Assembly: GCA_012965065.1 (NCBI GenBank)
Contig: DTSX01000112.1
Coordinates: 23,883 to 63,695, forward strand
DNA from: Gammaproteobacteria bacterium
GTDB taxonomy: Bacteria > Pseudomonadota > Gammaproteobacteria > Steroidobacterales > UBA11654
DNA: 39,813 nt
Reading direction: 5' to 3'
The notes beneath the pieces were generated by a model. The model was not told the DNA's origin, made no database searches, and saw only the letters and a program-made list of their open reading frames with translations. The position numbers and the translations under genes were made by a program. This document shows, piece by piece, positions 28,349 to 36,208 of this stretch; position 1 is the stretch's first letter, and the number at the start of each line of letters is the position of its first letter.

Positions 28349-29713
28349 TTACCAACCAAATATTCTGATCAAATCATTGTACAACGCAAATATCATTAAG
28401 AATAATAGTGCGCCTATTCCGAATTGTTGAAAAATAATTTGTACTTTTTCTGGCAAGGGTCTGCCAATCAATTTTTCTATTAGCACAAATACAATTTGTC
28501 CCCCATCAAGAATTGGTAAAGGGAATAGATTGAGTATGCCTAAACTAATACTGATAATCGCCATAAAAGACAAAGTTGCAATAAGTCCTCTTTTTGCAAC
28601 CGTTCCTGCATCTTTAGCTATGCCTACTGGCCCACTTAGATTTTTCCCTGAAATTTGACCACGGACCATCTTGCCAAACATATTTAAGGTTAGGACAATC
28701 ATTTGATTTGTTTCATTGATTGCCATGGTTAAGCTTTTGGGAAAACGGTATTTTTGAATTGTCTGGTACTTCTTTACTTGATCTTCGTCAATTCGTGCTC
28801 TAAGTCCTATAAAACCTTGGTTTTCGTTATCGGCCTGGGCACCAAGAAATACAGTTTTCTGGTATATCCGATCCAGTCTCTTTATCTCCACCTCAACATT
28901 TTGGTTGGGCTTAGCAATAATGACTTCAGTAAACTGGCTCCAGTTTTTTATGTCAACATCATCAACTTTTAGAATCACATCTTCTGGTAAAAGGCCTGCC
29001 TTGTCAGCGGGTCCATCTGGAATTACTGCTTCTATAGTAGGCTTGATTGTTGGAATAAAAGGTTTAAATCCCAAACCAGGCATTAATGCATTTGGTGCAG
29101 TGAGCTCCTTGGTTCTTCCAGTAACATCCAGTGTTGCATGCTTCAGATTGCCAAATTTGTCTGTTGCGGTGATTTTGATTTGTTCGTCGTCTAAAATCTC
29201 GCCAAGAATTGAAATCAAAGAAGCTTGCCAAGTTTGAACCTCTTTTCCACCCACATTAATAATTTGGTCTCCAGATCTGAGGTTGTTCTGCCAAGCAATA
29301 GATCCCGATTCAATTTCCCCTATAATCGGAGCCACACCTGGAACTCCAACAGAAAACATTGTCATATAAGCAATAATTGCAAAGAGAAAATTAGCAAAAG
29401 GGCCAGCTAGTAAGATAAAAATTCTTTTGGTGGCTGATTGATTATTGAAGGCTCGGTGTTTTTCATTTTCGTCGACCTCTTCACTCCTCTCATCCAACAA
29501 TTGGACATAGCCACCTAGGGGGATGGCGGATAAACAATACTCTGTCTGATCTAAACCAGTTCTCTTACTCCAAAGCACCTTGCCAAAACCGATGGAGTAT
29601 CTCAAAACTTTGACATTGCAAAGTTTTGCTATCAGCAAATGTCCATATTCATGGATGGCGACGAGTACGCCAACCAAGATTACGAATGCAACAATTGAAA
29701 ATAAAAAATCCAT
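28349..29713 (-). CDS. rseP: Site-2 intramembrane metalloprotease RseP
   Basis: Cleaves anti-sigma factors and remnant signal peptides in the inner membrane. 454 residues. Zinc motif HEYGH at residues 21-25 in the first helix; the LDG motif in PLPILDGGQIVF near the C-terminus provides the third ligand. Two PDZ domains lie in the middle (about 115-290), and IPLGGYVQLLDE is the conserved loop. In Pseudomonas dxr lies between cdsA and this gene; here the gap to cdsA is only 89 bp. The usual substrate locus (rpoE-rseA) is not beside sdhE or lepA in this window, so its target here is unknown. Confidence 0.96.
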   Translation of the reverse strand: MDFLFSIVAFVILVGVLVAIHEYGHLLIAKLCNVKVLRYSIGFGKVLWSKRTGLDQTEYCLSAIPLGGYVQLLDERSEEVDENEKHRAFNNQSATKRIFILLAGPFANFLFAIIAYMTMFSVGVPGVAPIIGEIESGSIAWQNNLRSGDQIINVGGKEVQTWQASLISILGEILDDEQIKITATDKFGNLKHATLDVTGRTKELTAPNALMPGLGFKPFIPTIKPTIEAVIPDGPADKAGLLPEDVILKVDDVDIKNWSQFTEVIIAKPNQNVEVEIKRLDRIYQKTVFLGAQADNENQGFIGLRARIDEDQVKKYQTIQKYRFPKSLTMAINETNQMIVLTLNMFGKMVRGQISGKNLSGPVGIAKDAGTVAKRGLIATLSFMAIISISLGILNLFPLPILDGGQIVFVLIEKLIGRPLPEKVQIIFQQFGIGALLFLMIFALYNDLIRIFGW

Positions 29714-29802
29714 ATAGTAATTATCAGCAAAGATTATGAAGGAATTATAGAGAATCAGTTCAGCAAAGGAAGTAATAAGATGTGAAAATTTACATTTCAG
29801 CC
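29714..29802 (-). promoter_or_regulatory. cdsA-rseP spacer with candidate -10
   Basis: This 89-bp gap is where dxr is found in relatives. On the minus strand a TATAAT box lies at 29749-29744, about 30 nt before the rseP ATG, but the best upstream hexamer (TTCCTT at 16 bp) is weak. A promoter for rseP-bamA-skp here is possible. No residual dxr coding sequence can be read. Confidence 0.3.
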
Positions 29803-30633
29803 CTAAAACCCAATAAGAGCAAGAGTCGAACCCAGTTCATTAATTCTGAAGGATAAAAATGTAAGCAAAGGAAGGGCCGCTATTGTTCCGTCTAATAGAT
29901 CGATGAAACCTCCATGCCCAGGAATTAAATTACTGGAATCCTTAATGCCTTTATTGCGTTTTAACAAGCTGAAAAATACATCTCCTAAAACAGATATGAG
30001 TGCTACCAGGAATCCAAGATATAAAAACTCCAACAGCCTATCCTGTAAACCATAAAATAAAGCGATTAAGCATGAGAATAGGGAGGCTATTAAAACACCT
30101 CCAATAAAACCTTCAATGGTTTTGCCTGGGCTGATGTTAGGTAATAAAGAGGTTTTTCCCATCGTCCTTCCTACAAAAAAAGCTGCTGAATCGGCAATTG
30201 ATACAACAATGACCACGTATAAAAAAATTCCTGGATTCATGACCATAAAAAACAAAGATGCAACAAATGGTAGGAGGATAAAATATCCAAAAATAAAGAT
30301 TAAGAAGTCATTGATATTCTTCTTTTTGTAGGTTAATACTTGGAATAATATGAATAACCATAGTAAACACAAAAACCAAAACAAATAGTTGCTTGTTTTC
30401 TCTAGGTATCCAGTAAAAAAAAGCATTTCTAAAAGACCACCAATAACCAGTATCGGAAAAAAAATCCGGATGAATCTTGATTTGAATAATCTCGAATATT
30501 CCCAAAGGATAATTAGGGAAATAAATCCAATAGCAGTAGCTTTTATGGGAATTGTTGTCGCAGGATGAATTAAGACCACTAGTATTAAAATGAGAACTGC
30601 TGCCGAACAGATTCTCTGAGTAAGGTTATTCAT
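29803..30633 (-). CDS. cdsA: Phosphatidate cytidylyltransferase
   Basis: Makes CDP-diacylglycerol, precursor of all bacterial phospholipids, in the inner membrane. 276 residues with about eight hydrophobic helices. The C-terminal signature is largely there: SVLGDVFFSLLKRNKGIKDS followed by LIPGHGGFIDLLDG (residues 238-249). The usual consensus ends HGGxxDRxD; here the arginine is leucine (Leu246). The remainder of the polar active-site residues, including the KR and KDSS, is intact, so an active enzyme is likely but the change is worth testing. Downstream of uppS by 9 nt. Confidence 0.92.
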   Translation of the reverse strand: MNNLTQRICSAAVLILILVVLIHPATTIPIKATAIGFISLIILWEYSRLFKSRFIRIFFPILVIGGLLEMLFFTGYLEKTSNYLFWFLCLLWLFILFQVLTYKKKNINDFLIFIFGYFILLPFVASLFFMVMNPGIFLYVVIVVSIADSAAFFVGRTMGKTSLLPNISPGKTIEGFIGGVLIASLFSCLIALFYGLQDRLLEFLYLGFLVALISVLGDVFFSLLKRNKGIKDSSNLIPGHGGFIDLLDGTIAALPLLTFLSFRINELGSTLALIGF

Positions 30634-30642
30634 TGTAAAGAT

Positions 30643-31407
30643 TTAGGCTTTTTTCAACTCTGTTTCCTTTTCAACAGAACCAAAACGTCTTTCTGATTGT
30701 GAATAACTTTCTAAAATTTCAAAAAATTCCTGATCTTCAAAACTAGGCCAGAGTGTTTCAGTAAAATGGATTTCACTGTACGCCATTTCCCAAAGCATAA
30801 AATTACTCACTCTGGTTTCACCTGATGTTCTAATTATTAAATCGAGATCAGGCAGATCTGAGAAAGAAAGACGGTTGGATAAAGTTAATTCGTCTATTTG
30901 ATTTTTATTAATTCTGCCATCATCTACATCATCAATAATCTTCAATATACCTTTTACAATATCCTGTCTTGAGCCATATGCTAGTGCTAGAGTGAGTTTT
31001 AAACCAGTATTTTCTGAGGTAATTGCCTCCATTTGTTCCAATTTTCTAATTAAACTTTTAGGAAGCATGTCTTTACTGCCTACCTGTTTAAAACGAACAT
31101 TATTCTCAATTAAAAGTCCGGTGTATTTTTTGATGGTTCGCTCAAACAGTCTCATCAGACCATTGATTTCCTTAGCGGGTCTTTTCCAGTTTTCTGAACT
31201 AAAGGCATATAAAGTAAGTGCTTCAATTTCTAACCTAACCGAGTTTTCAACAATCTCTTTGGCCTTCAGAACGCCTGCCTCATGGCCGAAGATTCTTCTT
31301 TTACCTCTTAGCTTAGCCCACCGACCATTGCCATCCATAATAATGCCCAGATGCCTTGGTAAATTAATAATTTGCGGGATTTTTTTGTCTGCGTGAAGTT
31401 TCTTCAT
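30643..31407 (-). CDS. uppS: Undecaprenyl diphosphate synthase
   Basis: Extends farnesyl diphosphate with isopentenyl diphosphate units to the C55 carrier used for peptidoglycan and LPS. 254 residues. The cis-prenyltransferase signature HLGIIMDGNGRWAK (Asp25 catalytic) is at the N-terminus, LTLYAFSSENWKRP and DLIIRTSGETRVSNFMLWEMAYSE follow. ATG at 31407, 3 nt after frr. Its need for isoprenoid precursors makes the absence of dxr, ispD and ispF from this window's cluster notable. Confidence 0.97.
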   Translation of the reverse strand: MKKLHADKKIPQIINLPRHLGIIMDGNGRWAKLRGKRRIFGHEAGVLKAKEIVENSVRLEIEALTLYAFSSENWKRPAKEINGLMRLFERTIKKYTGLLIENNVRFKQVGSKDMLPKSLIRKLEQMEAITSENTGLKLTLALAYGSRQDIVKGILKIIDDVDDGRINKNQIDELTLSNRLSFSDLPDLDLIIRTSGETRVSNFMLWEMAYSEIHFTETLWPSFEDQEFFEILESYSQSERRFGSVEKETELKKA

Positions 31408-31410
31408 AAC

Positions 31411-31968
31411 TTAGAAGCTCATCAATTCTTTTTGTTTTTCTTCACTTAGTGATTCTACGTTTTTGATCATATCATCAGTTATAGTTTGGATGTCTCCTTG
31501 CCCTTTATGAAAATGATCTTCTGATATCATTTTTTCTTTGAAGAAATCCTTAAGGTCTTGAATAGAGTCCCTTCGAATATTTCGAATGGAAACCTTTGCT
31601 ATTTCCTCTTCATGACTTACCTGTTTGGTTAGTTCAATTCTTCGTTCCTCGGTTAAATGAGGCAGTGGAATTCTAATAATGCTTCCACTTGTTATTGGGT
31701 TTAAGCCAAGATTTGCCTTAACTATGGCCAGTTCGATCTCTGGGATAAATTTTTGTTCCCAAGGTGAAATGGCCAGTGTTTGTGCATCTTCTACAGTGAT
31801 GTTTGCCAATTGCTGTATCGGCGTTGCGTTCCCATAGTACTCAATATGAACACTGTCTAGAATATCCGGAGTTGCTCTACCGGTCCTTATTTTTCTGAGA
31901 TTGGATGAAAAAACGTTGATTGACTTTTGCATCCTCTGGCTTGTCTCTTGGTTGATTTCATCTAACAT
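31411..31968 (-). CDS. frr: Ribosome recycling factor
   Basis: Splits post-termination ribosomes together with EF-G. The track start at 31977 is a TTG; the ATG at 31968 (MLDEINQETSQRMQ) fits the family and gives 185 residues, identical in length to E. coli RRF. Domain I coiled-coil residues including LRKIRTGRATPDILDSVHIEYYG and the C-terminal KKD-type region (RRDSIQDLKDFFKEKMISEDH) are intact. Between pyrH and uppS, the normal order. Confidence 0.97.
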   Translation of the reverse strand: MLDEINQETSQRMQKSINVFSSNLRKIRTGRATPDILDSVHIEYYGNATPIQQLANITVEDAQTLAISPWEQKFIPEIELAIVKANLGLNPITSGSIIRIPLPHLTEERRIELTKQVSHEEEIAKVSIRNIRRDSIQDLKDFFKEKMISEDHFHKGQGDIQTITDDMIKNVESLSEEKQKELMSF

Positions 31969-31986
31969 TGACTTCAAATCCCTTAT

Positions 31987-32709
31987 TCATGATATTAATG
32001 TCCCAATGTTCTTACCCTTAACAATATCAAATAATGCATTGGGTATATTCATATCATAAACCCTAACAGGAAGATTGTTATCCCTACACATAACAATGGA
32101 AGTAGTGTCCATTACACTGAGTTTTTTGGAAATAAATTCATCGTAGGAAATGGATTCAAAATGCAATGCATCATCATTTTGCAAGGGATCTTGTGAGAAC
32201 ACCCCATTAACCCTGGTTGCTTTAATCAAAAGATCAGCCTCCATTTCAACAGCTCTCAAGGAGGCAGCAGAATCAGTTGTAAAATATGGATTTCCAGTGC
32301 CTGCAGCAAAAATTGTAACTCTGCCTTTTTCCAAATGTCTGATCGCTCTTCTTCGAATGTAGTCTTCACATACCTCATTGACTTTTAAAGCAGACATAAC
32401 TCTGGCCACCAGACCTTGTCGCTCCAAGGCATCTTGAAGGGCAAGAGCATTGATGATTGTGGCTAACATACCCATTTGATCTCCTGTGACTCTATCAATA
32501 CCTGATTGAGCTAGACCTTCGCCTCTAAATATGTTGCCACCGCCAATGACAATGCCTGTTTGAACACCAGCATCAACGATGGATTTAATTTCTTCTGCCA
32601 GATAAATCAGCACATCAGGATCAACACCAAACGGTTTTTTACCTAAAAGCGCTTCTCCACTCAGTTTTAAAAGTATTCTGTTTATCTTTTTACTTACCAC
32701 ATCAAACAC
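31987..32709 (-). CDS. pyrH: UMP kinase
   Basis: Phosphorylates UMP to UDP; amino-acid-kinase fold, normally a hexamer inhibited by UTP. 240 residues (E. coli 241). [13 protein letters not shown] (phosphate-binding), [12 protein letters not shown], and the [19 protein letters not shown] segment are typical. Start is a GTG at 32709, supported by AGGA 8 nt upstream. It feeds the same pyrimidine pool as pyrG in this cluster. Confidence 0.97.
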   Translation of the reverse strand: MFDVVSKKINRILLKLSGEALLGKKPFGVDPDVLIYLAEEIKSIVDAGVQTGIVIGGGNIFRGEGLAQSGIDRVTGDQMGMLATIINALALQDALERQGLVARVMSALKVNEVCEDYIRRRAIRHLEKGRVTIFAAGTGNPYFTTDSAASLRAVEMEADLLIKATRVNGVFSQDPLQNDDALHFESISYDEFISKKLSVMDTTSIVMCRDNNLPVRVYDMNIPNALFDIVKGKNIGTLIS

Positions 32710-32751
32710 TTAAAGATCCTGCGATTACAGGTCAAGACAGGGAACAGAGTA

Positions 32752-33633
32752 TCATTCACTTGCATCGACTTGTGCCTTGACTTCCTCTGCAAAATTTTTC
32801 TCTTCCTTCTCTATTCCATCACCAACTTCATATCTTACAAAAAGATTTACATTTGCATTCGATTTTTTTAACAATTGAGAAACCTTTAAATCTGAGTCCT
32901 TTATGTATTCTTGGCCAAGTAATGTTATTTCATTCAGTCGTTTATTTAACTTACCTGTGACTATTTTCTCCAGAATCTCCTGAGGTTTTCCTTCTTTTTC
33001 AGCTTGCAGCCTAAGGATCCTTGACTCCGTTTCTATCATTTCATCTGGAATCTCTCCTTGGTCAATATATTCCGGTTTTAAGGCAGCAATTTGCATAGCC
33101 AAATCCTTTGCTAGTCCGGTATTATCTATATCTAAATCAACTAAGGCTGCTATTTTTCTTCCATGTATGTAAGTTCCCAAGGTACCGTCAAAAAAAATTC
33201 TTCTGAACCTCCTGATACTGATGTTCTCACCTAATTTAGCAACAACAAATATCCGGTATTCCTCAACATTATTGAAGCCTTCGATGGCGGCATCCATGAG
33301 TTCTTTGATGGTTTCAATATTTGTGCTCAGCAACAATTTGGAGATTGTATCCGTGAATTCAATGAAATAATCATCTTTGGCAGCGAAATCAGTCTCACAA
33401 TTGACTTCCAAGATAATTGCAAGATGCTTGGGTTCGTTAACTTCTATAGAGACCATCCCTTGGGCGGCAATTCTAGCTGATTTGCTATCTGCTTGGCTTT
33501 TCCCTTTCTCTTTTAACAAGAGCTTTGCCTTTGCAAAATCACCATGAGATTCCAACAAAGCTTTCTTGCAATCCATCATGCCAGCATTTGTGAGGTCCCT
33601 AAGTTCTTTTACATCAGCTGCCGAGATTTTCAT
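32752..33633 (-). CDS. tsf: Elongation factor Ts
   Basis: Guanine nucleotide exchange factor for EF-Tu. 293 residues (E. coli 283). N-terminal UBA-like domain with VKELRDLTNAGMMDCKKAL, and the EF-Tu-contacting motif TDFAAKDDYF (TDFVA in E. coli). ATG at 33633, 17 nt after rpsB, forming the usual rpsB-tsf operon. Confidence 0.97.
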   Translation of the reverse strand: MKISAADVKELRDLTNAGMMDCKKALLESHGDFAKAKLLLKEKGKSQADSKSARIAAQGMVSIEVNEPKHLAIILEVNCETDFAAKDDYFIEFTDTISKLLLSTNIETIKELMDAAIEGFNNVEEYRIFVVAKLGENISIRRFRRIFFDGTLGTYIHGRKIAALVDLDIDNTGLAKDLAMQIAALKPEYIDQGEIPDEMIETESRILRLQAEKEGKPQEILEKIVTGKLNKRLNEITLLGQEYIKDSDLKVSQLLKKSNANVNLFVRYEVGDGIEKEEKNFAEEVKAQVDASE

Positions 33634-33650
33634 CTAGAAACCCCTCTCAA

Positions 33651-34694
33651 TTAAGATTTCTCCTGATCACTTTCAACCCCAGATTCTTTAGACTGATCAA
33701 GATCTTGTTCATCTTTGGACTCATCGTCACTTGGTACCTCAACAGCAGTTGATTCTGCAGATGACGGTTGTGATTCTTCCTGTGAAAGTTCTTCTTGCTT
33801 GTCTACAGAAGGTTCCTTCGGTTCACTTGTAAGATTAATTTTTTTATTTTCTTTCGCAGTTGCAAGGTCGCTGTTATCTTCTGGTTTCTGATTTTCAGGT
33901 TCTTTTTGTTCAACCACGGTGATCTTTCTCTTGCGTCTAATTCTTTTGTTGGAAATTTTTCCTTTAGCATCAACTTCAACAAAGTCATCCTCTATGTCAT
34001 CCAAAAGAGGAACGGATTTTTTACCTTTTAAAAATGCTTTTACAATTGTTGTTGTGATCAGCTTAGCAGTACTTCTTGAATCGTCATTGGATGGAATAAT
34101 ATAGTCAATATCCTCCGGCGAAGAGTTGGAATCGACAATGCTTATGATTGGTATCGCCAATGCCTTGGCTTCCTGAACGGCATTTCTCTCATAATTCACA
34201 TCAATGATGAAAATTGCGTCTGGTAATTTCTTCATATTTCTTATACCGCCTAAGCCTCTGTCTAACTTTTCATAGTCTCTCCTCAAGGTAAGTATTTCTT
34301 TTTTACTTAAATTTTCCGTATTTTCAGCCTTCAATGATTGTTCCAGATCTTCAAGTTTCTTTATTGATTTTGATATGGTTTCATTATTAGTCAGCGTACC
34401 CCCTAACCACCTGTTTGAAACGTAGGGCATATTGCAGTCCAAACCTGCATCTTTAATCTCATTCTTAACTGCAGGTTTGGTGCCAACAAATAAGATAGTC
34501 CCTGATTCTGCCCCGATATTTTCAACAAAGGCACAGGCTTCAGAGAACAGAGGCATGGTTTTTTCTAGGTTAATGATGTGAATCCCGTTGCGCTTACCAT
34601 AAATATATGGAGCCATTTTTGGATTCCAATACCTCGTTTTGTGACCGAAGTGGGCGCCAGCTTCAAGCATCTGGCGTAACGTAATATTTTCCAT
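33651..34694 (-). CDS. rpsB: Ribosomal protein S2 with a long acidic C-terminal extension
   Basis: Small-subunit protein required for S1 binding to the 30S. The core is normal: MLEAGAHFGHKTRYWNPKM at the start, VSNRWLGGTLTN, LGGIRNMKKLPDAIFIIDV and ending near residue 225-240. Bacterial S2 is usually about 240 residues; this one has 347. After a basic patch (NKRIRRKRK at about 247-257) comes an 86-residue low-complexity tail rich in E, D, S, Q and P, with almost no hydrophobic residues. The codon frame is open and the stop is followed closely by tsf, so the tail is part of the gene. Role of the tail unknown. AGGA precedes the ATG. Confidence 0.95.
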   Translation of the reverse strand: MENITLRQMLEAGAHFGHKTRYWNPKMAPYIYGKRNGIHIINLEKTMPLFSEACAFVENIGAESGTILFVGTKPAVKNEIKDAGLDCNMPYVSNRWLGGTLTNNETISKSIKKLEDLEQSLKAENTENLSKKEILTLRRDYEKLDRGLGGIRNMKKLPDAIFIIDVNYERNAVQEAKALAIPIISIVDSNSSPEDIDYIIPSNDDSRSTAKLITTTIVKAFLKGKKSVPLLDDIEDDFVEVDAKGKISNKRIRRKRKITVVEQKEPENQKPEDNSDLATAKENKKINLTSEPKEPSVDKQEELSQEESQPSSAESTAVEVPSDDESKDEQDLDQSKESGVESDQEKS

Positions 34695-34729
34695 TTTTTT
34701 CCTTTTTGGGTTTAAACTCCCATAAATCC

Positions 34730-34772
34730 CATATGAAACTTTCCAAAATTACTCGTAAGCACCCATCATATG
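34730..34772 (-). promoter_or_regulatory. Stem-loop in the rpsB leader
   Basis: In the rpsB 5' leader CATATGA (34772-34766) can pair with TCATATG (34736-34730), a 7-bp stem closing a 29-nt loop that contains GGGTGCTTACGAG. The predicted leader is about 110 nt. S2 is known to repress its own operon through a structured leader in gammaproteobacteria, so this is a candidate site for that control; equivalence to the described element is not shown. Confidence 0.4.
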
Positions 34773-34792
34773 TGTCGATTTATGTTCGAATT

Positions 34793-34820
34793 TTGTGCAA
34801 AATTGCCGAGGTTTTATAAC
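34793..34820 (+). promoter_or_regulatory. Candidate map promoter overlapping the rpsB promoter
   Basis: Plus strand TTGTGC (34793-34798), 16-bp spacer, TATAAC (34815-34820). Its -10 overlaps the rpsB -10 on the opposite strand through the palindrome TTATAA. The -35 is inside an inverted repeat AATTTTG-TG-CAAAATT (34789-34804). Confidence 0.45.
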
Positions 34821-34841
34821 ATAATAATTCTAAAGCGACAA
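34813..34841 (-). promoter_or_regulatory. Candidate rpsB promoter
   Basis: Minus strand TTGTCG (34841-34836), 17-bp spacer, TATAAA (34818-34813). Start of transcription would be near 34806, giving a leader of about 110 nt before the S2 start codon. It is the strongest promoter-like sequence upstream of the long cluster. Confidence 0.55.
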
Positions 34842-34868
34842 TAAGACTGACAAAAAAACTTATCTCCT

Positions 34869-35639
34869 ATGATGATTGATATTAAAAACGAAGATGATCA
34901 GGAAAAAATGCGAATTGCTGGAAAGTTAGCTTCACAGGTTCTGGATATGATTTCAAATTATGTTGCACCGGGTATAACTACTGGAGAACTGGATCGGATT
35001 TGCCATGATTATATTGTTAATGAACAGAATGCGATTCCTGCAAACCTAAATTACAAAGGTTTTCCTGCCACCATCTGTACTTCAGTAAATCATGTTGTCT
35101 GCCATGGAATTCCAGGTAATAAAAAATTGAAACATGGCGATATCATTAACATAGATGTTACCGTTATCAAAAATGAGTTTCATGGAGATACCAGCAGAAT
35201 GTACCAGGTTGGAAAGCCCACTACCCAGGGTGAACGTATTTCAAAAATAACTTATGAATCATTGTGGCATGGCATAAAAGCAGTGAAACCAGGAAATCAC
35301 TTAGGAGACATTGGGTATGCAATACAAAATCATGCAGAAAAACATGGTTATGCCATCGTAAAAGAATATTGTGGCCATGGAATTGGTAAAATTTATCACG
35401 ACCATCCACAAATTCTCCATTATGGAACTCCCGGTCACGGGATTGAAATAAAAGAAGGAATGACCTTTACCATTGAACCGATGGTCAATGCTGGCGGAGC
35501 ATCAGTGAGGGTATTGCCAGACCAATGGACTGTCGTTACTAGGGATCATTCGCTTTCAGCGCAATGGGAGCATACAATTTTGGTGACCAAAAGTGGCTAC
35601 GAAGTATTGACTCTTGCACCCAGCGAAAACACTTACTGA
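34869..35639 (+). CDS. map: Methionine aminopeptidase type I
   Basis: Removes the initiator methionine from nascent proteins. 256 residues, type I without insert. Metal ligands are visible: Asp in IINIDVTV, Asp in HGDTSRM, His in YCGHGIGK, Glu in FTIEPMVN and Glu in SAQWEHT. Substrate-pocket histidine is in NHVVCHGIPG. Divergent from rpsB, the arrangement of most gammaproteobacteria. The gene begins with two ATGs; no Shine-Dalgarno precedes them. Confidence 0.97.
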   Translation: MMIDIKNEDDQEKMRIAGKLASQVLDMISNYVAPGITTGELDRICHDYIVNEQNAIPANLNYKGFPATICTSVNHVVCHGIPGNKKLKHGDIINIDVTVIKNEFHGDTSRMYQVGKPTTQGERISKITYESLWHGIKAVKPGNHLGDIGYAIQNHAEKHGYAIVKEYCGHGIGKIYHDHPQILHYGTPGHGIEIKEGMTFTIEPMVNAGGASVRVLPDQWTVVTRDHSLSAQWEHTILVTKSGYEVLTLAPSENTY

Positions 35640-35707
35640 ATCATGTTGTGAAAAATTAGAGCAAAATCTTCACAAAACAATTGATCAACAGTAATAATTA
35701 ACTCTGC
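35640..35707. other. Convergent map-dsbB spacer
   Basis: 68 bp between two converging genes. A 7-bp inverted repeat TTGTGAA/TTCACAA (35646-35675) with a 16-nt loop is present, but there is no U-tract on either strand, so it is a poor terminator candidate. Confidence 0.3.
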
Positions 35708-36208
35708 TCAATTATAGCGCCCTTGATGGATGGTCCAAACTCCATAGCTGCCTAGAAAAATTAACCAAATAATGACCCAAGCCGGCATGCTCAAAAAAGC
35801 GAAAGACCAACTGATTTCAGCGCATTCACCAGAACCACTAAAGACCATTTGGAAAACTTCACTCAATGGAAAATTAGCCATCATAAAATCAAGACCAGGC
35901 CCACACCCTGGAACCTTATCTGGGGGTAGATTTTGAAGCCAGACATGTCTAGCTGCTATCCCTACTCCCGCTGAGCTTATAATCGTCAAAAGTAGTGAAG
36001 CGAAGAATTTTGACTGCTTTGTTTGGGGATGTTTCAAAGCCATTAATAAAAAAGACAGACCTAATGCAATAACTGCCACTCTTTGTAATATACACAAGGG
36101 GCATGGCTCTAAACCCAGCACATATTGTGTGTATAGTGCGTAAGCAATAAGCAAAACAGAGCAAAGGAATCCCGTTAATAATAAATTTCTCCTTGTTATG
36201 CGCATCAT
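35708..36208 (-). CDS. dsbB: Disulfide bond formation protein DsbB
   Basis: Inner-membrane quinone reductase that reoxidises DsbA. The track starts at a TTG; the ATG at 36208 gives 166 residues and shares a base with the tsaB stop (TGATG). Four membrane helices. The first periplasmic cysteine pair is CPLC (Cys36, Cys39) and the second pair is in VPGCGPGLDF and GSGECAEISW, matching the four essential cysteines of DsbB. Coupled behind tsaB. Confidence 0.94.
   Translation of the reverse strand: MMRITRRNLLLTGFLCSVLLIAYALYTQYVLGLEPCPLCILQRVAVIALGLSFLLMALKHPQTKQSKFFASLLLTIISSAGVGIAARHVWLQNLPPDKVPGCGPGLDFMMANFPLSEVFQMVFSGSGECAEISWSFAFLSMPAWVIIWLIFLGSYGVWTIHQGRYN

Noticed and set aside
35646-35675. 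Hairpin TTGTGAA/TTCACAA between map and dsbB as an intrinsic terminator
   Set aside because: Long 16-nt loop, AT-rich stem and no U-tract on either strand.
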